DNA of 64,000 bases from Agaricus subrufescens. Taxonomy: Eukaryota > Basidiomycota > Agaricomycetes > Agaricales > Agaricaceae. The DNA lies in assembly GCA_029945375.1 (NCBI GenBank), contig CM057061.1, forward strand, positions 3,038,001 to 3,102,000. Reading direction: 5' to 3'. The stretch's first letter is position 1, and every line of letters starts with the position of its first letter. Below, piece by piece: positions 38,926 to 49,356 of the stretch. Below the pieces are notes generated by a model that ran no database searches, was not told the DNA's origin, and saw only the letters and a program-made list of their open reading frames with translations. A program made the translations under genes and the position numbers.

Positions 38926-40100
38926 ATGTCCTCGACCATGCAGAAGGACGCGGACGGGTTCTACAACCCCGTCGACCCCGCCAACGAGCCCAAGCCCAAG
39001 CCCAAGCCCAAGCCCAAGCCCAAGCCCGCCGACGAGCCCAGCAGCGATGGCGGGAAGAAGAAGAGTGCATGGCCCGTGCCCGCTCGTGTGCGCAGCTAAA
39101 CGCAGATAACAGACCTCGACAGCAATCTCATCAACTCTACCTTCGATGTCAACGTGCGTCCCGCTGCTGTCCCCGCTGCACCCGCTTATGCCCCCTCTAG
39201 GTCACCCTTGCCGATCAGCAGGGAAACCCAGACTCCCCACTCTACAGCGCAAAGACCTTTGAGGAGCTCGGCCTGTCTGTCGCCTCTTTTTTCTCGTCCA
39301 CCGCGCTCTTCACCTCTCGATGCCACAGCCACGCCGACCTGCTCAAGGGCATATACGATATGGGCTTCTCCAAGCCCTCCAAGATCCAGGAACGTGCCCT
39401 CCCCCTCCTCCTCTCCAATCCGTATGAGCCACTTCCTTCCCCATCACCACGCCACTCATCCCCCACAGACCAACCGACATGATTGGCCAATCGCAGTCCG
39501 GTACAGGCAAGACTGCCGCCTTTGTTCTCACCATGCTAAGTCGCGTCGATTACGATCTTCACAAACCCCAAGTCCGTTTTTCCGACCCTTATCAAAGTGC
39601 GCTCCCCTTCTCATCCTACCTATACTGGTATCTAAGTTGTGCAGCATGATTCCTCATATGGTCAAAATGCAGATCATCCTCTTTTCTGCCACATTCCCCG
39701 ATCATGTCCGCAGATTCGCATCGAAATTCGCTCCTGATGCAAACAAGATTGAACTTCGGAAAAATGAGCTCAGTGTTAGCAATATCTGACGGCTCTACAT
39801 GGATTGTCGCAATGAGGAACACAAATATGATATTCTGGTATCTTTATACTCGTTGTTGACTATCGGGCAGAGTATAATATTTTGCAAAGTGAGCTTTCAT
39901 TGTTTGCGGAAGCACAGCGTTACTAACTCTGGTGTTAGCACCGACATATGGCAGATACCATCGAACTTGCGCTTGAATGTCTACGGCTTCATGCTTCCTC
40001 TTGCCTCTTCTAGGCTCCGTGATACTGCGGAATACACTATGCACTCTTCTACATGTCCAGCAAATCAAAAATCCATACCTTGATGGTCTCTGAACAGTGC
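38926..40100 (+). pseudogene. DEAD-box helicase Dbp5-like, internally deleted
   Basis: Starts MSSTMQKDADGFYNPVDP followed by a Lys-Pro repeat. It then shows motif Q ([17 protein letters not shown]), an intron at about 39422-39469, motif I ([15 protein letters not shown]), and after a jump motif III ([16 protein letters not shown]). Next come [38 protein letters not shown], an intron and HRHMADTI. Motifs Ia, Ib and the DEAD box itself are missing, and there are stops and frameshifts (for example TGA at 39788). Dbp5 is the nuclear-pore mRNA-export helicase. Retained introns show that this is a DNA-level copy, not a retrocopy. Confidence 0.8.
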
Positions 40101-40299
40101 CATTAAGTATGTGCATTTATTCGTGTTATGACTATTCTTTTTAACCGTTCGTGACGCAATCAACAGAGTCCTAGTCAAAAAAATACCTATGTGCACACTT
40201 CGATGCCATCATGGACTCTAATACTTGCCATATACCCCCGAAATGTCATGCTGGTACCCGAGAGCGGATTAGGTATAGATGCACGCAATGGATCGGTTG

Positions 40300-43200
40300 T
40301 CAGTGAACATGGTGAGTAGAAGCTGCGGGTCCTGGCAATTCATCGTTGAAAACTTGCTCACCCACTTCCAGGGCATGGTGCATCAGTCCCGCCCACACAA
40401 TACTTCGGGCTCTCATCTCCCACCCGATCATCACCCATCGCAGAACTACTTAATGTTCACTCCGACTGGCACCCAAGCGCCGCTTTCACCTTCGAAGTAC
40501 ACTTATACTTCAAGTTTAGGTTTGTTCGCCCTTCCTATATCCGAAAATTGCCTAACAGTCTAATAAGGCTCGGTCGGCCAACGATGATCCAAATTCAATG
40601 GCCCATTTGAAGGATTGTCTATGACTATTGCAGCATCTCACATCCCAAGCGCGAGCCCCTCACGCCCCCCATCCCCCTGTCGTATGCTTCCCCGCCATCT
40701 GCACACCCAAGCACCCCCTACACTCCCTCCCCTGCCTCCTATGCTCCCCCTTTCGCCGTGGACACAAGCAGCCCCAACTCATCCCCAGTTTTCCGTCACC
40801 TCCCTCTCCAGGGCATCTGGTGCCTGCCTCCAGGCCTTGAGCGGCTAGGACTTCCATCCCTGGGGCTCCAGCCTGCCTCCCCCGAGCAATGCTCCAGGAA
40901 ACAACAGCGCCCTCCATGCCCAGAAGTACAAGCCATACATCCCAAGAACCTGCATAGTCCCACCTACCACCACTAATACTCTCGTTCATCCACCATCTCC
41001 CACCCCTGTCGTCAGCGAAGATGCCATGTCCAAGCTCTAACTTACGAAAGCCCAGTCAGAGGCACAGAACCTCGGACTAGAGACCTCCAGCATCGGATGG
41101 GCCATCCTTGACAGGATCGTTGCTGAGGGCGAGATGGGAGGACTGTGGGGCAAAATTTGGTCGTTGATCACCACTGGCGAGGTTCGTGCGTTGTTTGACC
41201 CCTCGTTGAACACTGAGCTAAGGGAGTACCCAGGTCAGCGTCCTGTTACTGACAGAAGCTCTGTTGGCACACGACAAGCTTATGCCGGAAACACTGAAGG
41301 AACATATTGTCTACTGTGATACCAGGCCCGAGGAGCGACGCCTGTTGTTACCCTCTCAGGCCTGCGCGGAGCCATGCATGGGTGCGTGGTACCATCTTCT
41401 CCTCGAAACCGGCCCACTTATCAAGTCCAAGGATATACCTAGCTTAGCCTTTTCATTGGTGTTGCATCTGTCGTTGACGGCTTTCCAATCTCTGCGAGAT
41501 CCCGTTGTGCAATCTTCTGCTTGGCGTGAATTACCCTTTCTACCCTCCTTGGAGAATCAGACATACCCAGAGTTCAGGGTTTTGACACTACCACTGCCAC
41601 CTCGAGCTCCTTTACCACCAAAACCGCCTCTTCCTCCAAGGCCAGGTGCAAGACCGCTTATGACAACCACTTCCTCCGCACCACCTTCACAAACTTTGTC
41701 ATCGCACATTCCTGGCCCTTTTGCTTCCTTCAGCCCCCCCCGCCCTCAACCACACTCGTCAATCGGACATCACACCCAGCAAATCCCGATTTCAACCGAG
41801 TCAAGAGACTTGATGGGTGTCGATGGGAGGACTCCAGGACCAAGTACCGGTACGCGCTCGCGGGTCTGGTTCTAGTGCCGAGAACACTAGCTATGGCTAT
41901 GGATCTGATTCTCGCCCTTCCTCACACAGCAAATTATCCGGCTCATCGGGTTCCTATACTGGAACTGACACTCGTCCTACCTATTCCAGCATGCTACGTC
42001 CACCGACCCGTACTGGCGCTTCCAACTTCACAAGGATTACCTCTCAATTCATGCCTAGCTCTGATACTCAAACCCCGACACTGACCGATACCATTACTCG
42101 CACATACACTGACACTCAAATTGGAACAAACACCATCACCGGCGCATGGATCCAAGTTACTCAGCTTACACGGATACGGGGTCGACTTTTACCCCTCCTT
42201 TCCGCAGACCTCAACGTTCTCCTCGCTCTCCTCTTGCTTCAATAAAAAATCTTGTCTCTGTATGGAGGGAATGGGACTTGCAGCCACGCCCCACTAACAC
42301 TAGACCGTCGAGATTGAACACGATTACCTCTTCCCCCATGGATAGCAGGAGTAGTCATACCTTTACGGCTGGGGCAAGAGGTGAGTACATCCATGCACTC
42401 CTTTCAACTTCTATACGAGTTCTAACCAAATATCAGCGCTACTCTACGGGAAACCACGAACACACTCTGCTTGATATGGATCCCGCGACGTTGACCGAAA
42501 GAATTGCTGACATTTTGGAAGACAAGATGGGCGGACCAATCAGCGCATGTAAGTAAACTTTTTTTCTTCCTCTTACCATTCCTCATTCCTCATTTATTGC
42601 TTCGTAGCGTTTGGAATCTACCTCAACACATATTCACACATCGTTTTCGGCGTGCTGTGGCCCAACTTCATGAATCCGGCGGCTTAAGACCCATTCCTGA
42701 CCCAGCCAACCCAGAGGGAGTGGTGATGGGAACAATGCTGGAACAAGCAGCGGCAATGATGGTGGAAGTATTATGGGCCAACGAAGCGGGACCATACCTT
42801 CAGGATTAGACCTTGGAGAGTTCAGTCCTTATATTCAGAATAATGCGGCAGTATGCTATTCTTATCACCTTATCACCTTCCTATCTCGGTCCAGAACCTG
42901 ACTTGACTTGTTTGCAGCCCCTCTATTTTGGACTTCTTTGGTATCTGAACGTTCATGCTGCACCTTTGTACCGCTGGAAAAAGTGTCAAACACTCCTGTA
43001 TCCACTCGTTATCGTGGCTCGCACCTGGCAGAGGGCGTGGTATAGTCATGCTGGATTTGTTGAATTGCACAGATGTACAATGGCGTATTCCCTATTGCAT
43101 CCTAACGCTCAAGATGACTTTGGTACTGTTGTTGCTCGAATTCAGGGTGCGGAAAGTGATGGACATCCCTTGGTGGCAATGCTGGTCCGTTCCAGATGAT

Positions 43201-43412
43201 GTACGCAGATGATGTTGAAAGGCTGGCCGCTGAGAGCCTTTTGGAGAGGTAGAAATGGGTCGACCGCATCTTGTGAGTCATTTGAGCTCTCAATTTTCGT
43301 GGACTAACCATATTGTTCTTATCATAGGGATGCTCTCGCTCACCCACTGGTTCCATTCGCACCATGTTATCTGTCGGCAGCAGGAGTGGCTCAACATCCA
43401 TTGGATCGCGCT
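40300..43412 (+). pseudogene. Broken Ser/Pro-rich host gene, not identified (left part)
   Basis: A chain of coding-like segments on the + strand in changing frames: Pro/Ser-rich (HPSTPYTPSPASYAPPFAVD at 40700-40760), then AQNLGLETSSIGWAILDRIV and GLWGKIWSLITTGE (41050-41190), TLSGLRGAMHG (41350-41380), Pro-rich (41600-41660), then Ser/Thr-rich (SYGYGSDSRPSSHSKLSGSS, 41885-41945), RRPQRSPRSPLASIKNLVSVWRE (42205-42270) and TERIADILEDKMGG (42490-42540). Several stops and frameshifts. I do not recognise the family. It may be more than one source gene. Confidence 0.5.
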
Positions 43413-43845
43413 TGTTGTGAGTGCTTCGCCGTCTCACCTCTCTCCTATCTCTATTTCTCTATTTCTGGATCTGATGACCCTTGTTCGTATTTCCCTTATT
43501 TGTTGCTTATTCCCAAACATGGCCATTGTAGATCGTTTACTTATTTTCTTCCGCCGACACCTTTCCCCATTTCTACATTTCCAATATTTGTTTATTTCCA
43601 AAGGCTCCTACTATTTGCATTAACTGTATAGTTTTAACAACCGAGTTGACCGGGTATAAAAGGCACAAAAGCCACCCGCACACCTCAGTGATCGACACGT
43701 TAACCGTGGTCACTGAGGTGAGTAGAGTATACTATCCTACTCTTACGTCGTACTTACTGTAGCGCAGCTTGTTATTTCATATTAGGTATTTCAATAGAGT
43801 GATCGACACGTTAACCGTGGTCACTGAGCTTGTTATTTCATATTA
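43413..43845 (+). repeat. Copia-2 5' LTR
   Basis: 433 bp, from TGTTGTGAG to TTTCATATTA. TATA box at 43655-43661 (TATAAAA). A hairpin begins 26 nt further on, near the expected transcript start. Contains two copies, 111 bp apart, of a 29-nt motif beginning GTGATCGACACG. Confidence 0.95.
43681..43720 (+). promoter_or_regulatory. Hairpin at the predicted 5' end of Copia-2 RNA
   Basis: Arms CACCTCAGTG and CACTGAGGTG pair perfectly and the stem can extend to 13 bp with one G-U pair, leaving a loop containing GTTAAC. The same 40-nt design is found decayed at 22603-22642. It is placed where the transcript should begin, so it will be near the RNA 5' end. Confidence 0.6.
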
Positions 43846-43860
43846 GGTTATGGGCCCCGA
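43846..43860 (+). other. Copia-2 primer-binding site
   Basis: Immediately after the LTR is GGTTATGGGCCC. Its reverse complement GGGCCCATAACC is the anticodon arm of eukaryotic initiator tRNA-Met (CAU anticodon) rather than its 3' end. Drosophila copia is known to prime from a half-tRNA cut in this arm. Confidence 0.6.
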
Positions 43861-43917
43861 ACTGCTCAATTAAAATCCACATACACCACATCTATTTGAA
43901 ACTTACCGATCGAAACA

Positions 43918-46900
43918 ATGTCACAGAACTTACCCCCTATCTTCTCTGATGCTGACAAGTTCGACGGCAACAATTGGGTTGCCTGGAGCAGATTAATCGG
44001 CATAGCTGCCGACCTCAGGGGAATAACCGGATACCTTGAAGGTACCATCCCCAAACCAGAAAACTCCCCAACGTTGACGATAACAACCCCTGACTCAACC
44101 GACACAACCACATCTACGACCGCTCCCGCACAACCAGCGACTACTTTGATCATTGATACTCCATGGAACTCCGAAACCCCAACCCTTGCTGAATGGACTA
44201 CTCGAAACGCCTGGGCAAAAGGACTACTTATATACAATACAAAAGACCCGATTGGATTAGGAATTGTTATGTCAGGGACCGCTGCCGACGCATGGAGTTC
44301 CTACAAGGATCAGTACGCCAAAGTATCAGAAATGGCGCTCATGAACGCCGAACGAGACCTCCGTGAATGCAACTACTTGGACAACCATGACTTCACTGAT
44401 CACATTTCCCGGTTGCGCACCTTGTGGGCAACGTCCACTGCGCTCGGCTCGCAAATCGACGACAAAGGATTCAGGACCATAGTACTCCAATCCCTTCCTC
44501 GCTCCTGGGATCCTATCGTATCAACCCTCTACAATACTACCACGTCGAGGGATGCCATTGCGGTGCTCAACACACATTGGGCCCGCATTAGTAAAGACCG
44601 CGTAGCAAACCCCCAGACCGCCACCACCGCGTTACAATTCAATGCCGGAACGCGGAACCGAAACCAGTCGAGAAACCAGCACCTTGTCTGTGCCAACCCG
44701 AACTGCCGTAGAACGGGACATCTCATAGCGGATTGCTATTGGGAAGGTGGTGGAAAAGCGGGTCAATTCCCAGCATGGTTCAAAAATAAAAGGAACGGTA
44801 CACCTAATTCCAATGGAGCGAAATATAATACCTCTGCCAACGCCGCTTCGACAACCCCTCCTAACAACCAAGACAACGAGCCTCGAGTATACGCCCTCTC
44901 GTCCATCCTCCCGGAATCGCACCAGGTACCGCACATCGATCCCATTGCCAACTTTGCTGTTTCTGACGGTTACCCTAACTCCAGAACTTCTGAAAAATCC
45001 CTCGATGTTGCCACCAAAGGGAAGGAGTTAGGGTACATCGTTAGAGACCTCTTGTTAAATAAAACGTCGGCTATGTCATCGATTACTAGCCCAAAGAATG
45101 ACGCACACCTGTTAACTCTATTGGATTCCGGCGCAACCGATCATTGCTTCGTCGACGCTGACGACTTCTCCACATATAAACCCTATTCATCTCCACGCGA
45201 CGGTCACCCCGCAAACAAATCCGCAAAGTTTGATATAATGGCGAGCGGAATCGTTGAGCTTCACGTTCCCCGGGATGGAAGAACGACAAGAGTATTCTTG
45301 TCTGGAGCGCTTCACTCTCCTGAACTACGACACAACCTGATATCAGTATCACGACTGACGTCAAAGGGGCTGAACGTTACATTCAAGGAAGAATCTGCCA
45401 TAGTCACCAATGAGCAGGGGAGAGATATTATCGTCGCGAGGAAGGAACAGGGATTATACGTCGTCGATACCCTCAATCGACAGGCACAACCCTCCACTCA
45501 TCTTGCTGAAACTAAGCGAAAGGCGGCCCCCTTTGACACATGGCACCGTAGGCTCGCCCATGCAGGAGAAAGCGCCGTGAAAGAGATGTTACGATTGAAA
45601 CTCGTAGATGGCCTAAACATAGAAGGACAATCGGAAATGAGAGGTAGATGCGAGGATTGTATTTACGGAAAACACACCGCGCATCCTCACAATGAGAAAG
45701 GAGAGGTCGAAAGTGAGGTCCTGGAGAGGGTACACGTTGACTTATGGGGACCAGCGACCATCACATCGGCTGGGGGGGCGAAATACCTTATGGTTATTGT
45801 TGATGGCACATCCTCCTATCGAACGGTCTTCCCTATACATGACAAAACGGCGGAAACGACGCTAAAATGTTTGAAGGACTTCCAAACGCAGGCGGAACTG
45901 CAGACAAATAAGAGATTGAAGCGGATTAGGCTGGATATGGGACGTGAGTGGATGAACAGCACGTGGGAGGCGTATGCGAGAGAGAGGGGGATTGTCCTTG
46001 AGTTTACGACACCATACGCTCACCAGCAGAACGGAGTCGCTGAACGTTCTATGAGAACGATCGTTGAACTCGGCAGGAGCATGATGGCTGAGTCCGGGTT
46101 GCCGTCGCGGTACTGGGCCGACGCTTTCGTAACCGCGAGTTATATTAAAAACCTTTTACCTACATCCCGTGCACCAGGAAAGATTCCGGCGGAAATATGG
46201 ACGGGAAAGCGACAAGACGTATCACACCTCCGAGCATATGGCTCTACCGCGTATGCTCATATCCCTGTCGACATCGGTTTCTCTAAACTCGCGCCCCGGT
46301 CAGTCAAGCTCACGCTAATTGGATACTACGGCACATCGGGTTACAAACTCCTGGATCGAGTTTCTGGCGCGGTATCGCGTTCCCAAGATGTTATATTCGA
46401 GGAGGGAGAAACCAACTACACTAGCCGACCAACCATGCCTATCCTCGACGATACACAACGTCACGAACACAACGCCAGTGGCATAATGCCAGCGGAAACC
46501 GCCAACGCTCCAAGACCCCTTGATATCACATCGTTACACCCGGAGCCTAGGAGCGACACACTTGCCCCAAAAGTACTAGCCGAGAACAATGATGTCAAGG
46601 AACGGACAATTGAATCAGAACTGACGGCACTTGATCCCGAGGCTAAGGATACCCCTGGCGACGCCCCTGCAACACCGCTAAGGCGCTCGGCTCGGATATC
46701 TAAACCGTCGCAGAAGAAGTTGGAGAATATGGAATATGAGGGGAGAGCGAAAGCGAACGTGGTGAACACGAGCCGCAAAACCTGGGTGCCAAAAACGTAC
46801 CGCGAAGCGATGTTTCGACCAGAGCTGTGGCTGGCACCGATGGAGAAGGAATATCGGACAATGAAGGAAAAGGGAGTATTTGAAGTGGTGGATCGGCCGG

Positions 46901-48369
46901 TGGGGAGGAATGTTGTGGAGTCGAAATGGGTATATGCGTTGAAGTTTGATGAAGACGGTAATGTGGCGGCGAGGAAGGCTAGATTAGTTGCGAAAGGTTT
47001 CACACAGGTTTTGGGGGAAGATTACGACGAGACATACGCATCGGTGGCGAGGTTGGAATCGGTTAGGATGGTATGTGCGATAGCGGCGGCAAAGGGGATG
47101 CGGCTTTGGCAGGTGGACTTTGTGTCTGCTTTCCTGAATAGCGACAATCGGTTCGAAGTTTATATGGAGCCTCCGAAGGGTTTTGAGGAAGGGGAAGGAA
47201 AAGTATGGAGACTCCTCAAGACCCTCTACGGCACAATGCAGGGAGCTCATGATTGGGCACAAACGCTAGACAAAACCTACAAAGGACATGGCTACTACAA
47301 ATCTAAAGCAGACTCCCAAGTGCGATCCAAAATTAACGGCAAGGAATTCACTATCACTTCTACCTGGACTGATGATATCTTGGGAGCGTCTACCACCAAG
47401 CTAGGAGAAACGAAAGCGAAAAGCGAATTAGCCAGCAGCTATGAAGTTAAGGACCTAGGGGAAGCAAGGTATATATTGGGAATGAAGATAGATCGTAACG
47501 ATAACGGAGACATTCGTTTATCGCAGAAGGCGTTCTGCGAACGTATGCTGGAACGCTTCAATCTTGACGAGGCCAAGACTCGCTCAACACCATTACCTAC
47601 TGGCCTATCCCTCACCAAAAACGACTCGCCTCAGAACGATATCGAACGTCAGGAGATGTCTAAGGTCCCATATCGAGAGGCACTTGGAGCGTTGATGTGG
47701 CTCCAGGTAGCTACTAGACCAGACCTGTCGTTCGCTGTCAACCTACTTTCCCGCTTCGCAAACGATCCTGGCAGAGCTCACTGGCAGGCTCTAAAACATA
47801 CCCTTGAATACGTTAAAGGTACTACCGATTATGGGATCACTTATAGACGTGGAGGAAACTTAAAACCAGAAGGATATGTGGATGCAGACTATGCCGGAGA
47901 TTCCGACACAAGTAGGTCAACCGAAGGACATATATTCTTCGTTGCTGGGGGAGCGGTCTCGTGGGGAAGCAAGAGGCAGGAGACGGTGGCGGTATCAACT
48001 GTAGAGGCGGAATTTATGGCGTTTACTCGAGCGGCACAACAGGCGATGTGGCTCGAGAAATTTTTGGACGAAGTCGGATTATCTCAACCAGGACCTACTA
48101 CAATTAATGCGGACAACAGTGGCGCAATCGCGAACACCAAGAACGACAAGAACCATCGTCGAACCAAACACATTCGCGTCAAATATCACTTCGTAAAAGA
48201 AAAGGTCGAAAATGGCGACATAAACTTCGTATATGTTCCTTCTGCCGGGAATCTCGCAGACATCCTCACTAAACCCCTTCCGCGAGATGCGGTGATTCGA
48301 TCCTGCGACGGGATTGATATTCGGGGAGACCAAAGGGGTGAAATCGTCGAAGCAGGGGAAGTGTTGTGA
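43918..48369 (+). CDS. Copia-2 Gag-Pol polyprotein
   Basis: 1483 residues in a single frame from ATG 43918, ending just inside the 3' LTR. Domains in order: Gag (NNWVAWSRLIGIAADLRG), CCHC knuckle near residue 257 (CRRTGHLIADC), protease near 400 (LLDSGATDHC), pre-integrase near 540 (DTWHRRLAHAG...CEDC), integrase with Asp near 606 (HVDLWGP), Asp near 671 (RLDMGREW) and Glu near 706 (NGVAERSMRT). Reverse transcriptase runs from about 955 (SKWVYALKFDEDG; LWQVDFVSAFLN) to its catalytic pair at 1150. RNase H follows (GYVDADYAGD; ADNSGA; LADILTKPL). The RT box reads STWTDDILGA, so the usual YVDD is WTDD; both Asp residues remain. No stop or frameshift, so it could be active. Confidence 0.97.
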   Translation: MSQNLPPIFSDADKFDGNNWVAWSRLIGIAADLRGITGYLEGTIPKPENSPTLTITTPDSTDTTTSTTAPAQPATTLIIDTPWNSETPTLAEWTTRNAWAKGLLIYNTKDPIGLGIVMSGTAADAWSSYKDQYAKVSEMALMNAERDLRECNYLDNHDFTDHISRLRTLWATSTALGSQIDDKGFRTIVLQSLPRSWDPIVSTLYNTTTSRDAIAVLNTHWARISKDRVANPQTATTALQFNAGTRNRNQSRNQHLVCANPNCRRTGHLIADCYWEGGGKAGQFPAWFKNKRNGTPNSNGAKYNTSANAASTTPPNNQDNEPRVYALSSILPESHQVPHIDPIANFAVSDGYPNSRTSEKSLDVATKGKELGYIVRDLLLNKTSAMSSITSPKNDAHLLTLLDSGATDHCFVDADDFSTYKPYSSPRDGHPANKSAKFDIMASGIVELHVPRDGRTTRVFLSGALHSPELRHNLISVSRLTSKGLNVTFKEESAIVTNEQGRDIIVARKEQGLYVVDTLNRQAQPSTHLAETKRKAAPFDTWHRRLAHAGESAVKEMLRLKLVDGLNIEGQSEMRGRCEDCIYGKHTAHPHNEKGEVESEVLERVHVDLWGPATITSAGGAKYLMVIVDGTSSYRTVFPIHDKTAETTLKCLKDFQTQAELQTNKRLKRIRLDMGREWMNSTWEAYARERGIVLEFTTPYAHQQNGVAERSMRTIVELGRSMMAESGLPSRYWADAFVTASYIKNLLPTSRAPGKIPAEIWTGKRQDVSHLRAYGSTAYAHIPVDIGFSKLAPRSVKLTLIGYYGTSGYKLLDRVSGAVSRSQDVIFEEGETNYTSRPTMPILDDTQRHEHNASGIMPAETANAPRPLDITSLHPEPRSDTLAPKVLAENNDVKERTIESELTALDPEAKDTPGDAPATPLRRSARISKPSQKKLENMEYEGRAKANVVNTSRKTWVPKTYREAMFRPELWLAPMEKEYRTMKEKGVFEVVDRPVGRNVVESKWVYALKFDEDGNVAARKARLVAKGFTQVLGEDYDETYASVARLESVRMVCAIAAAKGMRLWQVDFVSAFLNSDNRFEVYMEPPKGFEEGEGKVWRLLKTLYGTMQGAHDWAQTLDKTYKGHGYYKSKADSQVRSKINGKEFTITSTWTDDILGASTTKLGETKAKSELASSYEVKDLGEARYILGMKIDRNDNGDIRLSQKAFCERMLERFNLDEAKTRSTPLPTGLSLTKNDSPQNDIERQEMSKVPYREALGALMWLQVATRPDLSFAVNLLSRFANDPGRAHWQALKHTLEYVKGTTDYGITYRRGGNLKPEGYVDADYAGDSDTSRSTEGHIFFVAGGAVSWGSKRQETVAVSTVEAEFMAFTRAAQQAMWLEKFLDEVGLSQPGPTTINADNSGAIANTKNDKNHRRTKHIRVKYHFVKEKVENGDINFVYVPSAGNLADILTKPLPRDAVIRSCDGIDIRGDQRGEIVEAGEVL

Positions 48370-48794
48370 GTGCTTCGCCGTCTCACCTCTCTCCTATCTC
48401 TATTTCTCTATTTCTGGATCTGATGACCCTTGTTCGTATTTCCCTTATTTGTTGCTTATTCCCAAACATGGCCATTGTAGATCGTTTACTTATTTTCTTC
48501 TGCCGACACCTTTCCCCATTTCTACATTTCCAATATTTGTTTATTTCCAAAGGCTCCTACTATTTGCATTAACTGTATAGTTTTAACAACCGAGTTGACC
48601 GGGTATAAAAGGCACAAAAGCCACCCGCACACCTCAGTGATCGACACGTTAACCGTGGTCACTGAGGTGAGTAGAGTATACTATCCTACTCTTACGTCGT
48701 ACTTACTGTAGCGCAGCTTGTTATTTCATATTAGGTATTTCAATAGAGTGATCGACACGTTAACCGTGGTCACTGAGCTTGTTATTTCATATTA
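48362..48794 (+). repeat. Copia-2 3' LTR
   Basis: 433 bp, same ends as the 5' copy. The polyprotein stop (48367-48369) lies inside its first bases. Confidence 0.95.
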
Positions 48795-49356
48795 GCGCTC
48801 AACCATCTTCGTCCTTCCTCTGGATACTCTTCCCGATGTCGCAGACTACCAACCAGAGAGGTCCCCTCAGTCGCCATATCTCTATCTCCTCCCATCAGTC
48901 TGCTTCAAGCCACATGATTCCCTCTACCTATGACACCAACCCTACTTCCTACACCGCTGACACTCGTGATGGTTCTGTCACGTTCTTGAGCTCTCAATCC
49001 ACCCTTTCAAGGGCAAGGGCTGTCATTTGTCGGACTCGTGGGACCTCTCACTCTGAGACATCCACTTCAACTTACACTGCCGAAATGTCAAATAAGGAGA
49101 ATGGTATATCATTTTCATCGTATACGACTTCCGATTCTGCCTCGCAGAGTCAGACTGCTGGCTCTTCAACCTTTACTCCTGGCCATGAGTCATGTACGAT
49201 GGACAGTGGAACCTACACCCCGGGAAGTGGGACTAACACTGTACTCACTTCCAAAACTCCAATGGGCAGCCCAATTACTCCTCGGGCTCGGCACCAGTAT
49301 ACCAGCAAAAATACGCAACTTCCAGAAGCCGAATGAAGCTTGGCCTTCATTTCAGG
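48795..49356 (+). pseudogene. Broken Ser/Thr-rich host gene, continuation after Copia-2
   Basis: Resumes the coding-like sequence cut by Copia-2 (GVAQHPLDRA before, QPSSSFLWILFP after) as a Ser/Thr-rich stretch (TYDTNPTSYTADTRDGSV; SGTYTPGSGTNT) to a stop at 49336. It passes directly into a Ctr9 fragment. Confidence 0.45.

Larger units (their letters stand above)
43413..48794 (+). mobile_element. Copia-2 LTR retrotransposon, apparently intact
   Basis: A 5382-bp element with 433-bp LTRs and a perfect 5-bp target duplication GCGCT (43408-43412, 48795-48799). It has one uninterrupted polyprotein of 1483 residues. The LTRs differ at a single base that I can find (TTCCGCC versus TTCTGCC), itself a CpG transition. 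It sits in the broken gene pieces inside the 19.2-kb transposon and is the youngest insertion in the nest. Confidence 0.97.

Noticed and set aside
38990..39030. CCCAAG repeat as an independent microsatellite or CRISPR-like array
   Set aside because: It encodes the Lys-Pro run of the Dbp5-like N-terminus. No spacer-repeat structure, and this is a eukaryotic sequence.
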